Below are positions 16,425 to 25,654 of a stretch of DNA of 37,940 bases, in pieces; position 1 is the first letter of the stretch, and every line of letters starts with the position of its first letter. Source of the stretch: Flavobacteriales bacterium (GTDB lineage: Bacteria; Bacteroidota; Bacteroidia; Flavobacteriales_G; Salibacteraceae); the NCBI GenBank assembly GCA_020435995.1, contig JAGQYO010000033.1:1-37940 (forward strand), given 5' to 3'. The notes beneath the pieces were generated by a model. The model ran no database searches, was not told where the DNA came from, and saw only the letters and a program-made list of their open reading frames with translations. The translations under genes and the position numbers were made by a program.

Positions 16425-19223
16425 TTAGTCTACCAAAACTTTAATTGTTTGAAATTTTCCTTCTTTTTTGACCTTGCAATAATGAATACCGCTTGCAATT
16501 CCTTCAAAATTCAATGGTAAGGATTGTTTGCCGGCTACCAATTCTCCTTGAAAAAGTAGTTTGTCGAGCCTTCCCAGTTGATCGTAAACTTCGATTTCGA
16601 CCAAACCATTTGAATTTAGTTCAAATTCGATAGTGGCGTTTTGTCGAATGGGGTTCGGATAAATTTTTGCTTGCGTTTTCTGAATTGATGTTTCATTTAC
16701 AGAATTCACGGCCTCGGCAGATGTGATTTTTGCACCGTAGAGTCCGGCGCCGTATGTTGCGATAGCAAGATAGCCATCCGAGTCCCTCACGTCTAGTTTA
16801 TGAACAATAACGTTTCCAATTTCGTAGTAGCCCTGCTGCACCCAAAGGGTATTGTGACCTTTGAGCAAATTGGTTCCAAATAGCCCCACACTGGTACCTA
16901 AAAAATAGGCAACTCCATCTTCTTTTTCTACAATAGCACAAGTGCTAATGCTAGGACCATTACCGTAACCCAGGGCATTGGCAGGCATTCCATCTCTTAG
17001 AGGTTCTTCCAAATTACCGGCTACACCATCCCAACTATTTCCACCATCTTCGCTATAATAAACGCTGTAAGCGCTATAGTTTGAAAACACAACCATGACT
17101 TTATTGGCATCGCTTGGATGGACAGCAATATCTGCAACAAATTTTCCTACAATATAAGGCCCTGTGATGGAGATGTCTTTAAGTGTTGCACTGGTAGAGT
17201 TTGCATTTTCAATTCGATAAAGTTTGCCATTTTCACACCCTACATACAACCTGTGAGCAGGATTGCTTCGTGATGTTTTTAGGCTTGAAATCACACCGCC
17301 AATGGCCGTGGTTAGGTTAGTCCAGCCATAGTTTGAGGGTCCTCGTCCATTCGTTAGTTGTATAGAATTAAGAATCATATTTCTTTTAACCATGTTGGTT
17401 ATACCATCTTGATAGGCCATGTACATCACTCCATTGTCATTATAATCTAAGGTAAACGGATTGATAAATGAGTAGTTTAAACTTGTTCCAACGGGATTCA
17501 TTTGCTCAAATCGATCTCGGACTCCATTGGCTCCCATTTGGGTTTTGTAGGTGGTGCCATTTTGTGAAGAGAAGTAATACATACCTGAACCGTTGCCAGA
17601 GGTGCCTTTAGAAACGGCACAGTAAGAACCGTCGCCTTTAGCTGGGTCCGAATAGTCTGTGGTGGGGGAAAAGGAATAGGTAAACTGAGTGCCATTATCT
17701 TGTGTTCCACCGACTAATACACCATTTTCGGTGGCGTGATCCAAGGCAACGGTATAAAATTGGGTGCTCACCAGCCCATAGTTTTTCCAAGTGTATTGGA
17801 CTTGAGCTGCTCCCGCATTGGATGTATAACTTACACCTCCGTCCGTTACAGTGTAGGCATCTGTGCCAGTATTGGTTGGGAAAATAATATCATGTTGATC
17901 TGGGTGCTGATTGGGATATCTGTATTCGTCAAAAGATCCACCTGTACTTGGATTATAGCCTCCAATTTGTGTAGTGCTATTCGAATTGAGGAAGCCATTG
18001 GTATTTCTAAACAAATTCGTTCCTCCTACAAAAACAACACTTTCGCTATAAGGTGCTACTCTACAAACCATGTCATATCCACCCTGGGTGTCGAATGTAT
18101 AGGCGTTCCAATTATCGTTTCTAGGTAAATTACTAGATAAATTCTGCCATTGGGCTCCAGTGCCACTTCCGTTTCCAGATAAGTAGGTGTATTTAAACAA
18201 TGAGTTTCCTTCATTTGCACGTGAGGAGGTATTACCAGCTAATTGTCCAGCGCCTGGCGTATTGGCAAGGAAATAAACCACATTGGGATTTGAAACTGAA
18301 ATATCAAATACAATTCTTTCAAAGTTAGAAGGCATAGAGGTAGGGGTGATGTTGGTCCAGTTATCGCCATCAACTGATCTCCACATTCCAGGATTTAAAA
18401 CTCCTGTTTTACCAATGGCGGCATACACTACGCCACTCGAATTTACACCCACCCACGTATAGTTTTGCTGGAAATCTCCCTGTCCCAAAACTTGTTTCCA
18501 ATTCAAACCACCATCCGTACTCTTCATGATACCTCCATTTGCAGCGGCATAAACTTCATCTTGGGCCGTGTTGGAATTGTCAACTGCCAAGTTCCAAATT
18601 GAGCTCCAAACGTTTCTCCCACTCGGGCTATTGGTAACCGTTGAATCCAAAACATTCCAAGTGAGACCATTATCGGTAGATTTGTAAATTCCATTTCCAT
18701 TGGTGTGGGTTTTTGTTCCGGAGTATCCAGATCCTTCGCCAGTACCGGCATACCAAATATTGGTTTTACCAGCTCTTTTGTCTTGAACGATATATGAAAT
18801 ATTATGCGATTGATTTTGCAAGCTCACCTTTTCCCACGATTGACCTGCGTTGGTGCTTCGGTAAATTCCACCCGAAACGCCCCCCGAAATCAAAATGTTG
18901 GTGTTTGCCTTGTCTATCCCAAGTGATCGAATTCTACCGCCGGTGTTGTATGGTCCTCTTGGCTCATAAATCAGTGAATCTTCGCCTCTTGATCCGAAAT
19001 CGCTGTCTTTTGGCAATGTTTGGGCAAATATGGCCTCCTTTGAAATAATATCTTGCGGTATTTCTCCCGTGGCTGGATCAGCCAGTTTTTTCTTCCACCA
19101 TTCAGCTCTTTGCTTAGATATTTCATCCTTAGTAAATGATTCTGGAGCTTGGGGTTTTTGGGTTATAAAGTAGCCCGTTATCCCAATTAAGGCAATTAAA
19201 ACTACGCTGATTTTACTTTTCAT
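16425..19223 (-). CDS. T9SS-exported beta-propeller protein with Asp-box (BNR/VPS10-like) repeats, paralogue 2
   Basis: A 932-residue surface or secreted protein. I start it at 19223 (MKSKISVV, a proper signal anchor) rather than at the longer open frame, whose extra 24 codons lie within the preceding gene. A conserved pre-domain WWKKKLADPATGEIP is followed by at least five Asp-box blades: YRSTNAGQSW, YKSTDNGLTW, MKSTDGGLNW, WRSVDGDNW and YYSEDGGNSW. This predicts sortilin/VPS10-like or sialidase-like propellers. Catalytic residues of sialidases are not evident. The C-terminus is a T9SS sorting domain (IYPNPIRQNATIEF ... GIHYCKVKKEG). It is clearly homologous to the product of 19648-22455 along its length. 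Function unknown; adhesion or polymer binding is possible. Confidence 0.9.
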   Translation of the reverse strand: MKSKISVVLIALIGITGYFITQKPQAPESFTKDEISKQRAEWWKKKLADPATGEIPQDIISKEAIFAQTLPKDSDFGSRGEDSLIYEPRGPYNTGGRIRSLGIDKANTNILISGGVSGGIYRSTNAGQSWEKVSLQNQSHNISYIVQDKRAGKTNIWYAGTGEGSGYSGTKTHTNGNGIYKSTDNGLTWNVLDSTVTNSPSGRNVWSSIWNLAVDNSNTAQDEVYAAANGGIMKSTDGGLNWKQVLGQGDFQQNYTWVGVNSSGVVYAAIGKTGVLNPGMWRSVDGDNWTNITPTSMPSNFERIVFDISVSNPNVVYFLANTPGAGQLAGNTSSRANEGNSLFKYTYLSGNGSGTGAQWQNLSSNLPRNDNWNAYTFDTQGGYDMVCRVAPYSESVVFVGGTNLFRNTNGFLNSNSTTQIGGYNPSTGGSFDEYRYPNQHPDQHDIIFPTNTGTDAYTVTDGGVSYTSNAGAAQVQYTWKNYGLVSTQFYTVALDHATENGVLVGGTQDNGTQFTYSFSPTTDYSDPAKGDGSYCAVSKGTSGNGSGMYYFSSQNGTTYKTQMGANGVRDRFEQMNPVGTSLNYSFINPFTLDYNDNGVMYMAYQDGITNMVKRNMILNSIQLTNGRGPSNYGWTNLTTAIGGVISSLKTSRSNPAHRLYVGCENGKLYRIENANSTSATLKDISITGPYIVGKFVADIAVHPSDANKVMVVFSNYSAYSVYYSEDGGNSWDGVAGNLEEPLRDGMPANALGYGNGPSISTCAIVEKEDGVAYFLGTSVGLFGTNLLKGHNTLWVQQGYYEIGNVIVHKLDVRDSDGYLAIATYGAGLYGAKITSAEAVNSVNETSIQKTQAKIYPNPIRQNATIEFELNSNGLVEIEVYDQLGRLDKLLFQGELVAGKQSLPLNFEGIASGIHYCKVKKEGKFQTIKVLVD

Positions 19224-19647
19224 ACCTATAAATCCAATAAAATTCTTTTCCGTCTTCATCATGCTTCTTTTCTGCAATAGCCTTGAACGACTCATTAATT
19301 TTTAACCCTGGGTAGTTTTCTGATTGTTCTGGAAATAAGTTCTTGCTGTTCTTTTCCATAGTAATTGGAAAAAATACTTTGATGGTATCGCCTGGATCGA
19401 ACTCGCTTTGAAAATATTTACCACGTTGGTCAATAGAAGTTACTTTCATGTATCCATAGCAATTGTAGCTGTTGCAAGGATGATCATATTTTACTTTTTT
19501 GTTTTCAATGGTTACTAGCAGCCCGCTAATGACGAGGTCATCAGCTTTTGCTGATATGTTGGCGTATGCCTGTGAAGGGGAATCCTTCAAGCCTGAGCAT
19601 GAGGACAGTATTGTAACAGTAAAAAGTATAAGAAAAAAGTTTTTCAA
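19213..19647 (-). CDS. Small lipoprotein between two T9SS propeller genes
   Basis: A 144-residue predicted lipoprotein with a signal ending in ILSSC (Cys 17). Mature-region features are a CNSYNCYG segment (two Cys four residues apart) and a C-terminal DGKEFYWIYRYEK. No known family is recognised. The start is TTG at 19647, directly abutting the TGA of the upstream propeller gene. No ATG in this frame gives a signal peptide. Its 3' end overlaps the start of the downstream paralogue by 11 nt. This tight packing implies coupled synthesis of the three proteins. Confidence 0.75.
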   Translation of the reverse strand: MKNFFLILFTVTILSSCSGLKDSPSQAYANISAKADDLVISGLLVTIENKKVKYDHPCNSYNCYGYMKVTSIDQRGKYFQSEFDPGDTIKVFFPITMEKNSKNLFPEQSENYPGLKINESFKAIAEKKHDEDGKEFYWIYRYEK

Positions 19648-22455
19648 TCAATAAACGACTAAACGACCAGTGATTTTTTCACTGTCTTGCGCCAAAGAAA
19701 CGAAATATAATCCTTTAGAAAGAGAACGAATATCAAGTTTTACAATACCATGATTTACTTCACTATCATTTATGATGTGTTGTTGTACTACTTTTCCATT
19801 TAAATTGATGATTTGTATGACACTTTTTGGTGAAAGGCCTCCGCTGGTATTGGTAATATGAACTACGCCACGGGTGGATGGGTTAGGAAAAAGGGTGAGT
19901 TTACTTTTATCGTCAGTTTTAATGTTATTCACTGAAACGTATGGGTTGGAACTAAAATCGCTCAGACTTCCTGTGAAAATACCTGCTCCGTGTGTGGCTA
20001 TTGCGATAAACTTATCCGATGCGCGGTATTGGATGTCTTCAACAATAACATTACCTAGCGTACTAATCGTACTTGGGTCCATGGCCGTCCAATGAGTTGT
20101 TTCACCATCTAGCGCCGAGGTATAAAACAAGCCAACACTTGTACCCAGTAAATATAGGCTCGAATCGGCACCCATTGGAATAATCAATGCAGATCGACAA
20201 GAAGGACCGTCATTGACAAATGCCGCAGATGCTGGAACCCCAGGCGGTCGTTTCCCTTCTATGTTTCCCGAAATGTTTGTCCAATTGTCACCTCCATTTT
20301 CAGTAAAAAAAACGCTGTACGAATTGTAATTAGAGAATACCGCAATAACCCTATCTGAATTTCGAGGGTCAATGGTAATATCCGAAACATAACCAGAGGC
20401 TCTTATCCCCGTGGTTTTAGCTTCAATGGTGGGGGAGGCGCTGGCTGAATTGGTTATTTTTAGTATTCCAGCAGATGTAGTCCCAACATAAACAACCTCC
20501 TTGGGATTCACCGAAACATCCAAACATGAACCTGAACCAAATTGACCTAGGTTGTGTGATTTCCAGCCAGTAGTTTGTTTGTTGTAAGAATTATCGGGTG
20601 TGAATAGATGTAATGATTCGTTTACCCAAATTTTATTTCCGTTTAAAAGATACATGCGGTTGTGGTTAGTAGGGTCTAGCATGTATGGATTTATAAAAAG
20701 ATAATTGCTGGTGTCGGCATTTAGCGGATCTATACGAATGTATGATTGTCTTTCTCCCTTTCCATCGGTTCTGATTTTCATAATCCCTGCCAATTGTTTG
20801 GCTGCGTAGATATTGGAATCTATCTCCGAAAAACTACAAAATGCGCCATCGTAGCTCCAGGGTAAGGTCCAAGGTACCGTATTGGATAAAGAGTTGGTCA
20901 ACAGGGTTCCGTTGTCTTGGGTCCCTCCCATTACCCTAGTTGATCCATTTCTTGGATCCACGGCTAGCGTATAAAATTGGGTAGAGTAGTAGCCGTTATT
21001 CAATGAAAGCCAAACCACGGAAGTATCATATACATCGGTGGTCATGTGAATTCCACCGTCAGAAGCACAATACAATTCCTTTTTATTAAAAGGTGAAAAC
21101 ACCAAGTTTTGAATGTCAGGATGGTGGTTTTTGTATACCTGAAAATCGGGTAAATTGGTTTTTTGCCCATAACCACCCGCATACCGAATGTTGCTGTTGC
21201 TTTGGAAACCATCCGTAGAAACGTACAAGTTGGTACCGCCAATGGCAATCAAATTAGAATCGAAAGGTGAAACAGCGACATCCATACAATAACCACCTTG
21301 CGAGATGTAATCGTCGAAAAGGTATGGGCCATCTGGCAAATTAGCACTCAAGTTTGTCCATATTCCATTATTTCCAGCTCCATCTCCTGCGAGATAAGTG
21401 TATTTATATAGGCTGTGGTATTCTGCGTTGCCTCTAAAATCGCGGCCTATTTTCCCTATGCCAGGACTTTCCGCGAGCAGGTATAATGATTTTGGGTTTT
21501 GTAGGGATGTAGCCAACACCACCCTTCCAAATTGTGTAGGAAAAGATGATGAATTTATTTTAATCCAATCCTCACCATTGGTACTGCGATATATGCCTCC
21601 GTCGTTTATGCCATTTGCGCTTAAAGCGGCATAAAACACTCCTTCACTGGTTTGTGCGATATCTATGTTTCGTCCGCGTTCGGAGGATGTTCCAAGCACA
21701 ATTTTCCAAGAAACCCCACCATTTACACTGCGATACACACCAGAGGAAGTGGCAATAATTATTTCGTCGTTGCTGCTTTGGTAGTTAACTAAAACCCGCC
21801 ACATCAAATCCGTAGAATCAATTTGTTGCGGATATTGATTGACGAGCGAAGGAAGAACACTCCATGATTCCCCATTATCTACTGATTTATACAATCCGTT
21901 TCCTCCAAAGCTCGCCGACAAACCGGCTCCACTTTGGCTCGCACCTCGTGGTTCGCCTGTGCCTGCATACCAAATATTCTCCTTGCCCGCTCTTTTATCT
22001 TGGGTTATACACGAAATTGATGGGTTCATGTCGGAGCCAGTTACTCTTTTCCATGACGAGCCTTTGTTTTGGCTTCGCCAGATACCTCCTGATACGTGGC
22101 CAGCAATAATTACATTTTCATTTTTAATATCGATAGCCAAGGCACGCGTGCGCCCACCCACGTTGTACGGACCTATTTGTTTCCACGAAATTCCGCTTCC
22201 TTGTCGGCTTGCTTCTGAAAACTCCATTCGAGATAAAAATGCGGAAGCTTGTGCTCGGATGTTGTTTGGAATTTGACCCGTTGCTGGATCACAATATTTC
22301 ATCCGTTCAAATTCATACCGCGATTGAGGCGAACCCAACGGAGCTTCAGAAAATGCCCGAGATGGGCGAAAGAGTTTGTTGTTTCCATCATAAAGCTGGA
22401 AGAAAAACAACAGTGTAATTATGAGAATCTCAAATTTCCCGTTCCGCACAAACAA
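19648..22455 (-). CDS. T9SS-exported beta-propeller protein with Asp-box (BNR/VPS10-like) repeats, paralogue 1
   Basis: A 935-residue exported protein. The N-terminal hydrophobic signal covers about residues 9-21. A pre-domain KYCDPATGQIP matches DPATGEIP of the paralogue. Asp-box blades include WRSQNKGSSW, YKSVDNGESW, YRSVNGGVSW, YRSTNGEDW and FFTENGGDNW. Shared landmarks are GPYNVGGRTRALAID, QDKRAGKENIWYAGTGE, GGTQDNGT and a C-terminal T9SS domain (LFPNPSTRGVVHIT ... GLYFVSL). The start is uncertain: TTG at 22455 or GTG at 22449, since no ATG precedes the signal peptide. A TATCTTTG box lies 14 nt upstream of the TTG. It is first in a gene run continuing to at least 16425. Confidence 0.88.
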   Translation of the reverse strand: MFVRNGKFEILIITLLFFFQLYDGNNKLFRPSRAFSEAPLGSPQSRYEFERMKYCDPATGQIPNNIRAQASAFLSRMEFSEASRQGSGISWKQIGPYNVGGRTRALAIDIKNENVIIAGHVSGGIWRSQNKGSSWKRVTGSDMNPSISCITQDKRAGKENIWYAGTGEPRGASQSGAGLSASFGGNGLYKSVDNGESWSVLPSLVNQYPQQIDSTDLMWRVLVNYQSSNDEIIIATSSGVYRSVNGGVSWKIVLGTSSERGRNIDIAQTSEGVFYAALSANGINDGGIYRSTNGEDWIKINSSSFPTQFGRVVLATSLQNPKSLYLLAESPGIGKIGRDFRGNAEYHSLYKYTYLAGDGAGNNGIWTNLSANLPDGPYLFDDYISQGGYCMDVAVSPFDSNLIAIGGTNLYVSTDGFQSNSNIRYAGGYGQKTNLPDFQVYKNHHPDIQNLVFSPFNKKELYCASDGGIHMTTDVYDTSVVWLSLNNGYYSTQFYTLAVDPRNGSTRVMGGTQDNGTLLTNSLSNTVPWTLPWSYDGAFCSFSEIDSNIYAAKQLAGIMKIRTDGKGERQSYIRIDPLNADTSNYLFINPYMLDPTNHNRMYLLNGNKIWVNESLHLFTPDNSYNKQTTGWKSHNLGQFGSGSCLDVSVNPKEVVYVGTTSAGILKITNSASASPTIEAKTTGIRASGYVSDITIDPRNSDRVIAVFSNYNSYSVFFTENGGDNWTNISGNIEGKRPPGVPASAAFVNDGPSCRSALIIPMGADSSLYLLGTSVGLFYTSALDGETTHWTAMDPSTISTLGNVIVEDIQYRASDKFIAIATHGAGIFTGSLSDFSSNPYVSVNNIKTDDKSKLTLFPNPSTRGVVHITNTSGGLSPKSVIQIINLNGKVVQQHIINDSEVNHGIVKLDIRSLSKGLYFVSLAQDSEKITGRLVVY

Positions 22456-22469
22456 ATTGATTTAGTCCG

Positions 22470-22477
22470 CAAAGATA
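22470..22477 (-). promoter_or_regulatory. Candidate -7 box (TATCTTTG) of the T9SS propeller operon
   Basis: Exact TAnnTTTG on the minus strand, 14 nt before the TTG at 22455. The expected transcript start is only about 10 nt upstream of translation, which supports an N-terminus near 22455. Confidence 0.5.
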
Positions 22478-22521
22478 TGTTTTGAGTTTGGCGAAATAGG
22501 GTTAAAACTTGGTCGTTTGAA

Positions 22522-23472
22522 CTATTCTTTTTTCACATCACCGAGTTTTCCTGGGAGTTTTTCAAACTTGTGAATATCGTGAACATTTATCGTAACCGTA
22601 CCATCCTTATGGGTATGGAATGCAGGAAGAAATTTTGCATTAAAAACGATGTCGCGCATGGCGTACGAGTAGCGAGAATGAACGGTTTGGCTAAAAGTAT
22701 CATCAAAGGCTTTTAGGAGTACTAAAATTTCAGGATTTAATTTAAGTATCTCTGTTACACTTTTTTGATAAAATGGGCTTTCCTCATCAATTGGGTGAAC
22801 AATTGTCCAATTGAGTGGAAAAAAATCAATGTGATCTAAATCGAGATGTAGGGTATGATATTTTCTTCTAAAAATGCCATTTTCTTGGTGTGTGGTGGTC
22901 AATAGGACTTTAGCTTCTAAATCCATGAGTACGTTGGGCCGCATATTAACAAGACGAAACATGAGGCTATAACCATCCTGAAATGGAGCGACCAGAATTT
23001 TTTTGCTATACATGATAAGTGCGGATGGCCTTGAAAACCGCCCATAGAGCAGACCTGTTGCGATAGAAAAACTTATAAATCCGAATAAAGCTTCGATGGA
23101 AGCCACCCAATTTGCTAATGGGCTTAGTGGTGCAAGCAGGCCATAGCCAACCGTTGTAAAAGTTTGAAAACTAAAGAATAAGGCTATTACAAAGTCACTT
23201 TTAACATGCATGAGTTCGCGTCCCGAAATTTCCTCAATTCCAATGGAAAGGTAGATGAAGGCGAAGGCCACGTTCATTACGATATACCCGCCAAGAATTA
23301 ACAAGGTAAAATTGGTCCATGTGGTATTAATGAGCCATTGGAAGATGTGTTTGAATTGACTGCCAATGCCCGTTCTACGAATATTGAAACTGCCGTCGAG
23401 GTTGATTATACGCTGCGTGCGGTCATCGTATACTTCCCCTAAACCGGGGTCTTGCATGTGCTCATCCGACAT
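22522..23472 (-). CDS. Inward-rectifier-type (Kir/KirBac-like) potassium channel
   Basis: A 316-residue integral membrane protein expected to form a tetrameric K+ channel. Transmembrane helix 1 is about 54-76. A pore helix with the selectivity filter TTVGYG lies at 106-111 (in SFQTFTTVGYGLLAPLS). Transmembrane helix 2 is about 120-143, ending in GLLYGRFSRPSA, the conserved Kir hinge. The cytosolic C-terminal immunoglobulin-like Kir domain follows (MFRLVNMRPNVLMDLEAKV, ... HPIDEESPFY ...). Length and order fit the Kir superfamily well. It lies 45 nt downstream of the response regulator gene but has its own strong promoter, so expression may be independent. Which lipids or nucleotides gate it cannot be told from sequence. 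Confidence 0.93.
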   Translation of the reverse strand: MSDEHMQDPGLGEVYDDRTQRIINLDGSFNIRRTGIGSQFKHIFQWLINTTWTNFTLLILGGYIVMNVAFAFIYLSIGIEEISGRELMHVKSDFVIALFFSFQTFTTVGYGLLAPLSPLANWVASIEALFGFISFSIATGLLYGRFSRPSALIMYSKKILVAPFQDGYSLMFRLVNMRPNVLMDLEAKVLLTTTHQENGIFRRKYHTLHLDLDHIDFFPLNWTIVHPIDEESPFYQKSVTEILKLNPEILVLLKAFDDTFSQTVHSRYSYAMRDIVFNAKFLPAFHTHKDGTVTINVHDIHKFEKLPGKLGDVKKE

Positions 23473-23476
23473 ATTC

Positions 23477-23508
23477 CAAATATATATCTAAAAGCAGCAA
23501 GTCCAAAA
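23477..23508 (-). promoter_or_regulatory. Promoter of the Kir-like channel gene
   Basis: On the minus strand TTTTG (23508-23504), a 19-nt spacer and TATATTTG (23484-23477) fit the Bacteroidota TTTG-N19-TAnnTTTG consensus. The ATG follows 4 nt later, so the RNA should be leaderless or nearly so. A run of seven G/C pairs (23511-23517) lies just upstream. Confidence 0.65.
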
Positions 23509-23517
23509 TGGGGGGGC

Positions 23518-24228
23518 TTATTCAGAAGGTGTTCTAAGCGAAAAACCAACTCCTGTTTCATTCATGATCATTACAGATGGGTCGTCTTTTAAATATTTCC
23601 TCAACCGCGTAATAAAAACGTCCATACTTCGACCTAGAAAATAATCATCTTTTCCCCAGATAAGTTTCAGGGCTAATGACCGTGGCAAAACCTCGTTTTG
23701 GTGCATGCACAGCATCCGTAAAAGTTCACTTTCTTTTACAGTGAGCCTGAATACATTTATAGGCGTTTTCAATTCGAGACTTTGAAAGTTAAATTCACAC
23801 GCCCCGAAATTAAAAATGTCCTTCCCATTGGTTTCTCCCACCTTAAAACCGTTATACGACCGTTTGATAACGGCTTCAATGCGGACGATGAGTTCTTCCA
23901 TTGCAAAGGGTTTGGTAAGGTAGTCGTCGCCGCCCTTTTTGAACCCTATAATTTTGTCCATTTCTAGGGACTTGGCAGTTAAGAAAATAATGGGTGTGTG
24001 CACATTAAGCTGTCGAATATCACCAGCTAGTGTAAACCCATCTTTTTTTGGGAGCATAACATCAAGAACGCACAAATCGAATTTACCCTGATAAAAAGTT
24101 TCAAATCCGTGTTCTCCGTCTTTGCACCAGGTCACTACATACCCAGCCTCTTGGAGGTTGTCTTTGATAATGAACCCAAGTGATGGATCATCTTCAACAA
24201 GGAGTATGTTTTTGTGGAGTTCAAGCAT
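23518..24228 (-). CDS. OmpR/PhoB-family response regulator
   Basis: A 236-residue two-component regulator. The receiver domain has acidic residues in LLVEDDPSLG (Asp13/Asp14), the phospho-acceptor Asp56 in LCVLDVMLPKKDG, and the conserved Lys in DDYLTKPF. The C-terminal winged helix is of OmpR type, with recognition-region signature SMDVFITRLRKYLKDDPSV and GVGFSLRTP near the end. It resembles RprY-type regulators of Bacteroidota. Its ATG overlaps the 3' end of the histidine kinase gene by 8 nt, so the pair is a cognate system. Target genes are unknown. The divergent metal genes (from 25655) and the downstream K+ channel are candidates by position only. Confidence 0.93.
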   Translation of the reverse strand: MLELHKNILLVEDDPSLGFIIKDNLQEAGYVVTWCKDGEHGFETFYQGKFDLCVLDVMLPKKDGFTLAGDIRQLNVHTPIIFLTAKSLEMDKIIGFKKGGDDYLTKPFAMEELIVRIEAVIKRSYNGFKVGETNGKDIFNFGACEFNFQSLELKTPINVFRLTVKESELLRMLCMHQNEVLPRSLALKLIWGKDDYFLGRSMDVFITRLRKYLKDDPSVMIMNETGVGFSLRTPSE

Positions 24229-25501
24229 ATTTGATGGGTAGGGTTATGATAAATGAAGAACCCTTTTCTTTTTCACTTTCAACAGAAATTTTTCCTCCAA
24301 ATTGTTCAATTATTTGTTTTACATAATGAAGGCCAAGGCCAAATCCCTTAACGTTATGTACATTTCCAGTAGGCACCCGATAAAATTTTTCGAATATATT
24401 TTTTAGCTCTTCCGTAGGAATGCCAATTCCATTGTCTTTTACGGTTATTCGAATCGATTTTTGGACCATTTCTGTACTTAAGACGATGTGTGGTTGCCTT
24501 TGACAATATTTTATACCATTATCAATCAAATTCATAAATACATTAGACAAATGAAACTCATCAGCTAGTACCTCGGCGGAGGAAGCCTTAAAATTGAATT
24601 CTAGTTTGCCTTGTAATTCGCCCAATGGCATTTCAAATGTTTTGGCAACTTCTTGGAGTAGGCTGTGTATGTTGACATTGGTCTTTTTTAAATCAAGCTT
24701 GTCCTTTTCTAAACTGGCTATTTGCAATACTTTCTCAACCTGAATTTGGAGTCTTTGGTTTTCCTTTTGGATAATATTGGCGTAGTTTTTAAGCCGATCT
24801 GGTTTGGTGATGATGTCGGCTTGTTGCAAAACCTGGGAAGCAAGTGCTATGGTCGAAATAGGAGTTTTTAATTCGTGGGTCATGTTATTTATAAAATCGT
24901 TTTTGATTTCACTCAACCGCTTTTGTTTTAGTATGATATTGATGGTTAGGGCAAAAAATATGACCACCACCAACAAAAGAAAAGAGGAGAAAATCCAGAA
25001 ATTGAGACGTTCAAAAACCATTTTGTTTTTGTTTGGAAAAAAGATGGAGAAGTAGTGCCCATCGTTACTTTTCCAAATTACCTGAACACTTGGTTTTTCT
25101 TTCACGGTAGTTTGGTCATGACTGATCTGAACGGCCTTGGTGTAAATAATAGAGTCGTTGAAACAGTCGTATAAATTATATTCAAAATCAAGGTTGATCT
25201 CCCGGGTTTTAAACTCTCGGGTGAGGGCGGCTTCTACATAATCTGCATCTGGACTCAGGTTGGTTTTTACAATAAATGTTTGGTCGTTGATTTGGGTTAC
25301 AGGGTCAAGTAAAAAGGAAGAATCGCCATAATAAATCAAGATGTCAGTAGCTACTTTTCTCAACGACTGGGTGATGTCGTAATTGATTTGAGTTTCTTGT
25401 AAAACATAGGCCCTACGCACCCACAATACTTGAGAAATGATAAGCCCTCCAAGGAGGAACGTAGCCACTAGAATAATAAACCGAATGGTGGAATTTTTCA
25501 C
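24221..25501 (-). CDS. Sensor histidine kinase (partner of the adjacent response regulator)
   Basis: A 426-residue membrane kinase. TM1 is about 7-28, followed by a periplasmic sensor domain of about 140 residues with no recognised ligand motif and few Cys/His/Met. TM2 is about 168-190. The HisKA domain has phospho-acceptor His209 in NNMTHELKTPIS. HATPase_c has the N box (NLIDNGIKY), G1 (KDNGIGIP), F box (IFEKFYRVP) and G2 (GFGLGLHYV). Order and length are typical of RprX-like kinases. It is transcribed ahead of the regulator, overlapping by 8 nt, and is divergent from the putative copper genes across a 153-nt gap. Confidence 0.93.
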   Translation of the reverse strand: MKNSTIRFIILVATFLLGGLIISQVLWVRRAYVLQETQINYDITQSLRKVATDILIYYGDSSFLLDPVTQINDQTFIVKTNLSPDADYVEAALTREFKTREINLDFEYNLYDCFNDSIIYTKAVQISHDQTTVKEKPSVQVIWKSNDGHYFSIFFPNKNKMVFERLNFWIFSSFLLLVVVIFFALTINIILKQKRLSEIKNDFINNMTHELKTPISTIALASQVLQQADIITKPDRLKNYANIIQKENQRLQIQVEKVLQIASLEKDKLDLKKTNVNIHSLLQEVAKTFEMPLGELQGKLEFNFKASSAEVLADEFHLSNVFMNLIDNGIKYCQRQPHIVLSTEMVQKSIRITVKDNGIGIPTEELKNIFEKFYRVPTGNVHNVKGFGLGLHYVKQIIEQFGGKISVESEKEKGSSFIITLPIKYA

Positions 25502-25600
25502 TCTTCGAAATTAGCAACTACTTACTTACCGATACATCTGGCTTAACGACTAATTAACAATCAAAACTCATGCGCAATAGATTACATAAATCTTCTAAAA

Positions 25601-25643
25601 AAGTAACCAATGTCACTTCTATGGAGGATGGAATAGCCGTCCT
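25601..25643 (+). promoter_or_regulatory. Two inverted repeats upstream of the Cys-rich membrane protein gene
   Basis: The first dyad (25601-25618) is AAGTaAC-CAAT-GTcACTT, with one mismatched pair. The second (25625-25643) pairs AGGATGG with CCGTCCT around AATAG, with one T-G pair, and ends 12 nt before the ATG at 25655. Either could be a protein-binding site; the second could also fold in RNA near the start codon. No regulator is identified. Confidence 0.35.
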
Positions 25644-25654
25644 TTGCATTTGAA

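Noticed and set aside
19224-19295. 24-codon N-terminal extension of the second T9SS propeller protein
   Set aside because: It overlaps the lipoprotein gene and would bury the signal segment that begins at MKSKISVV.
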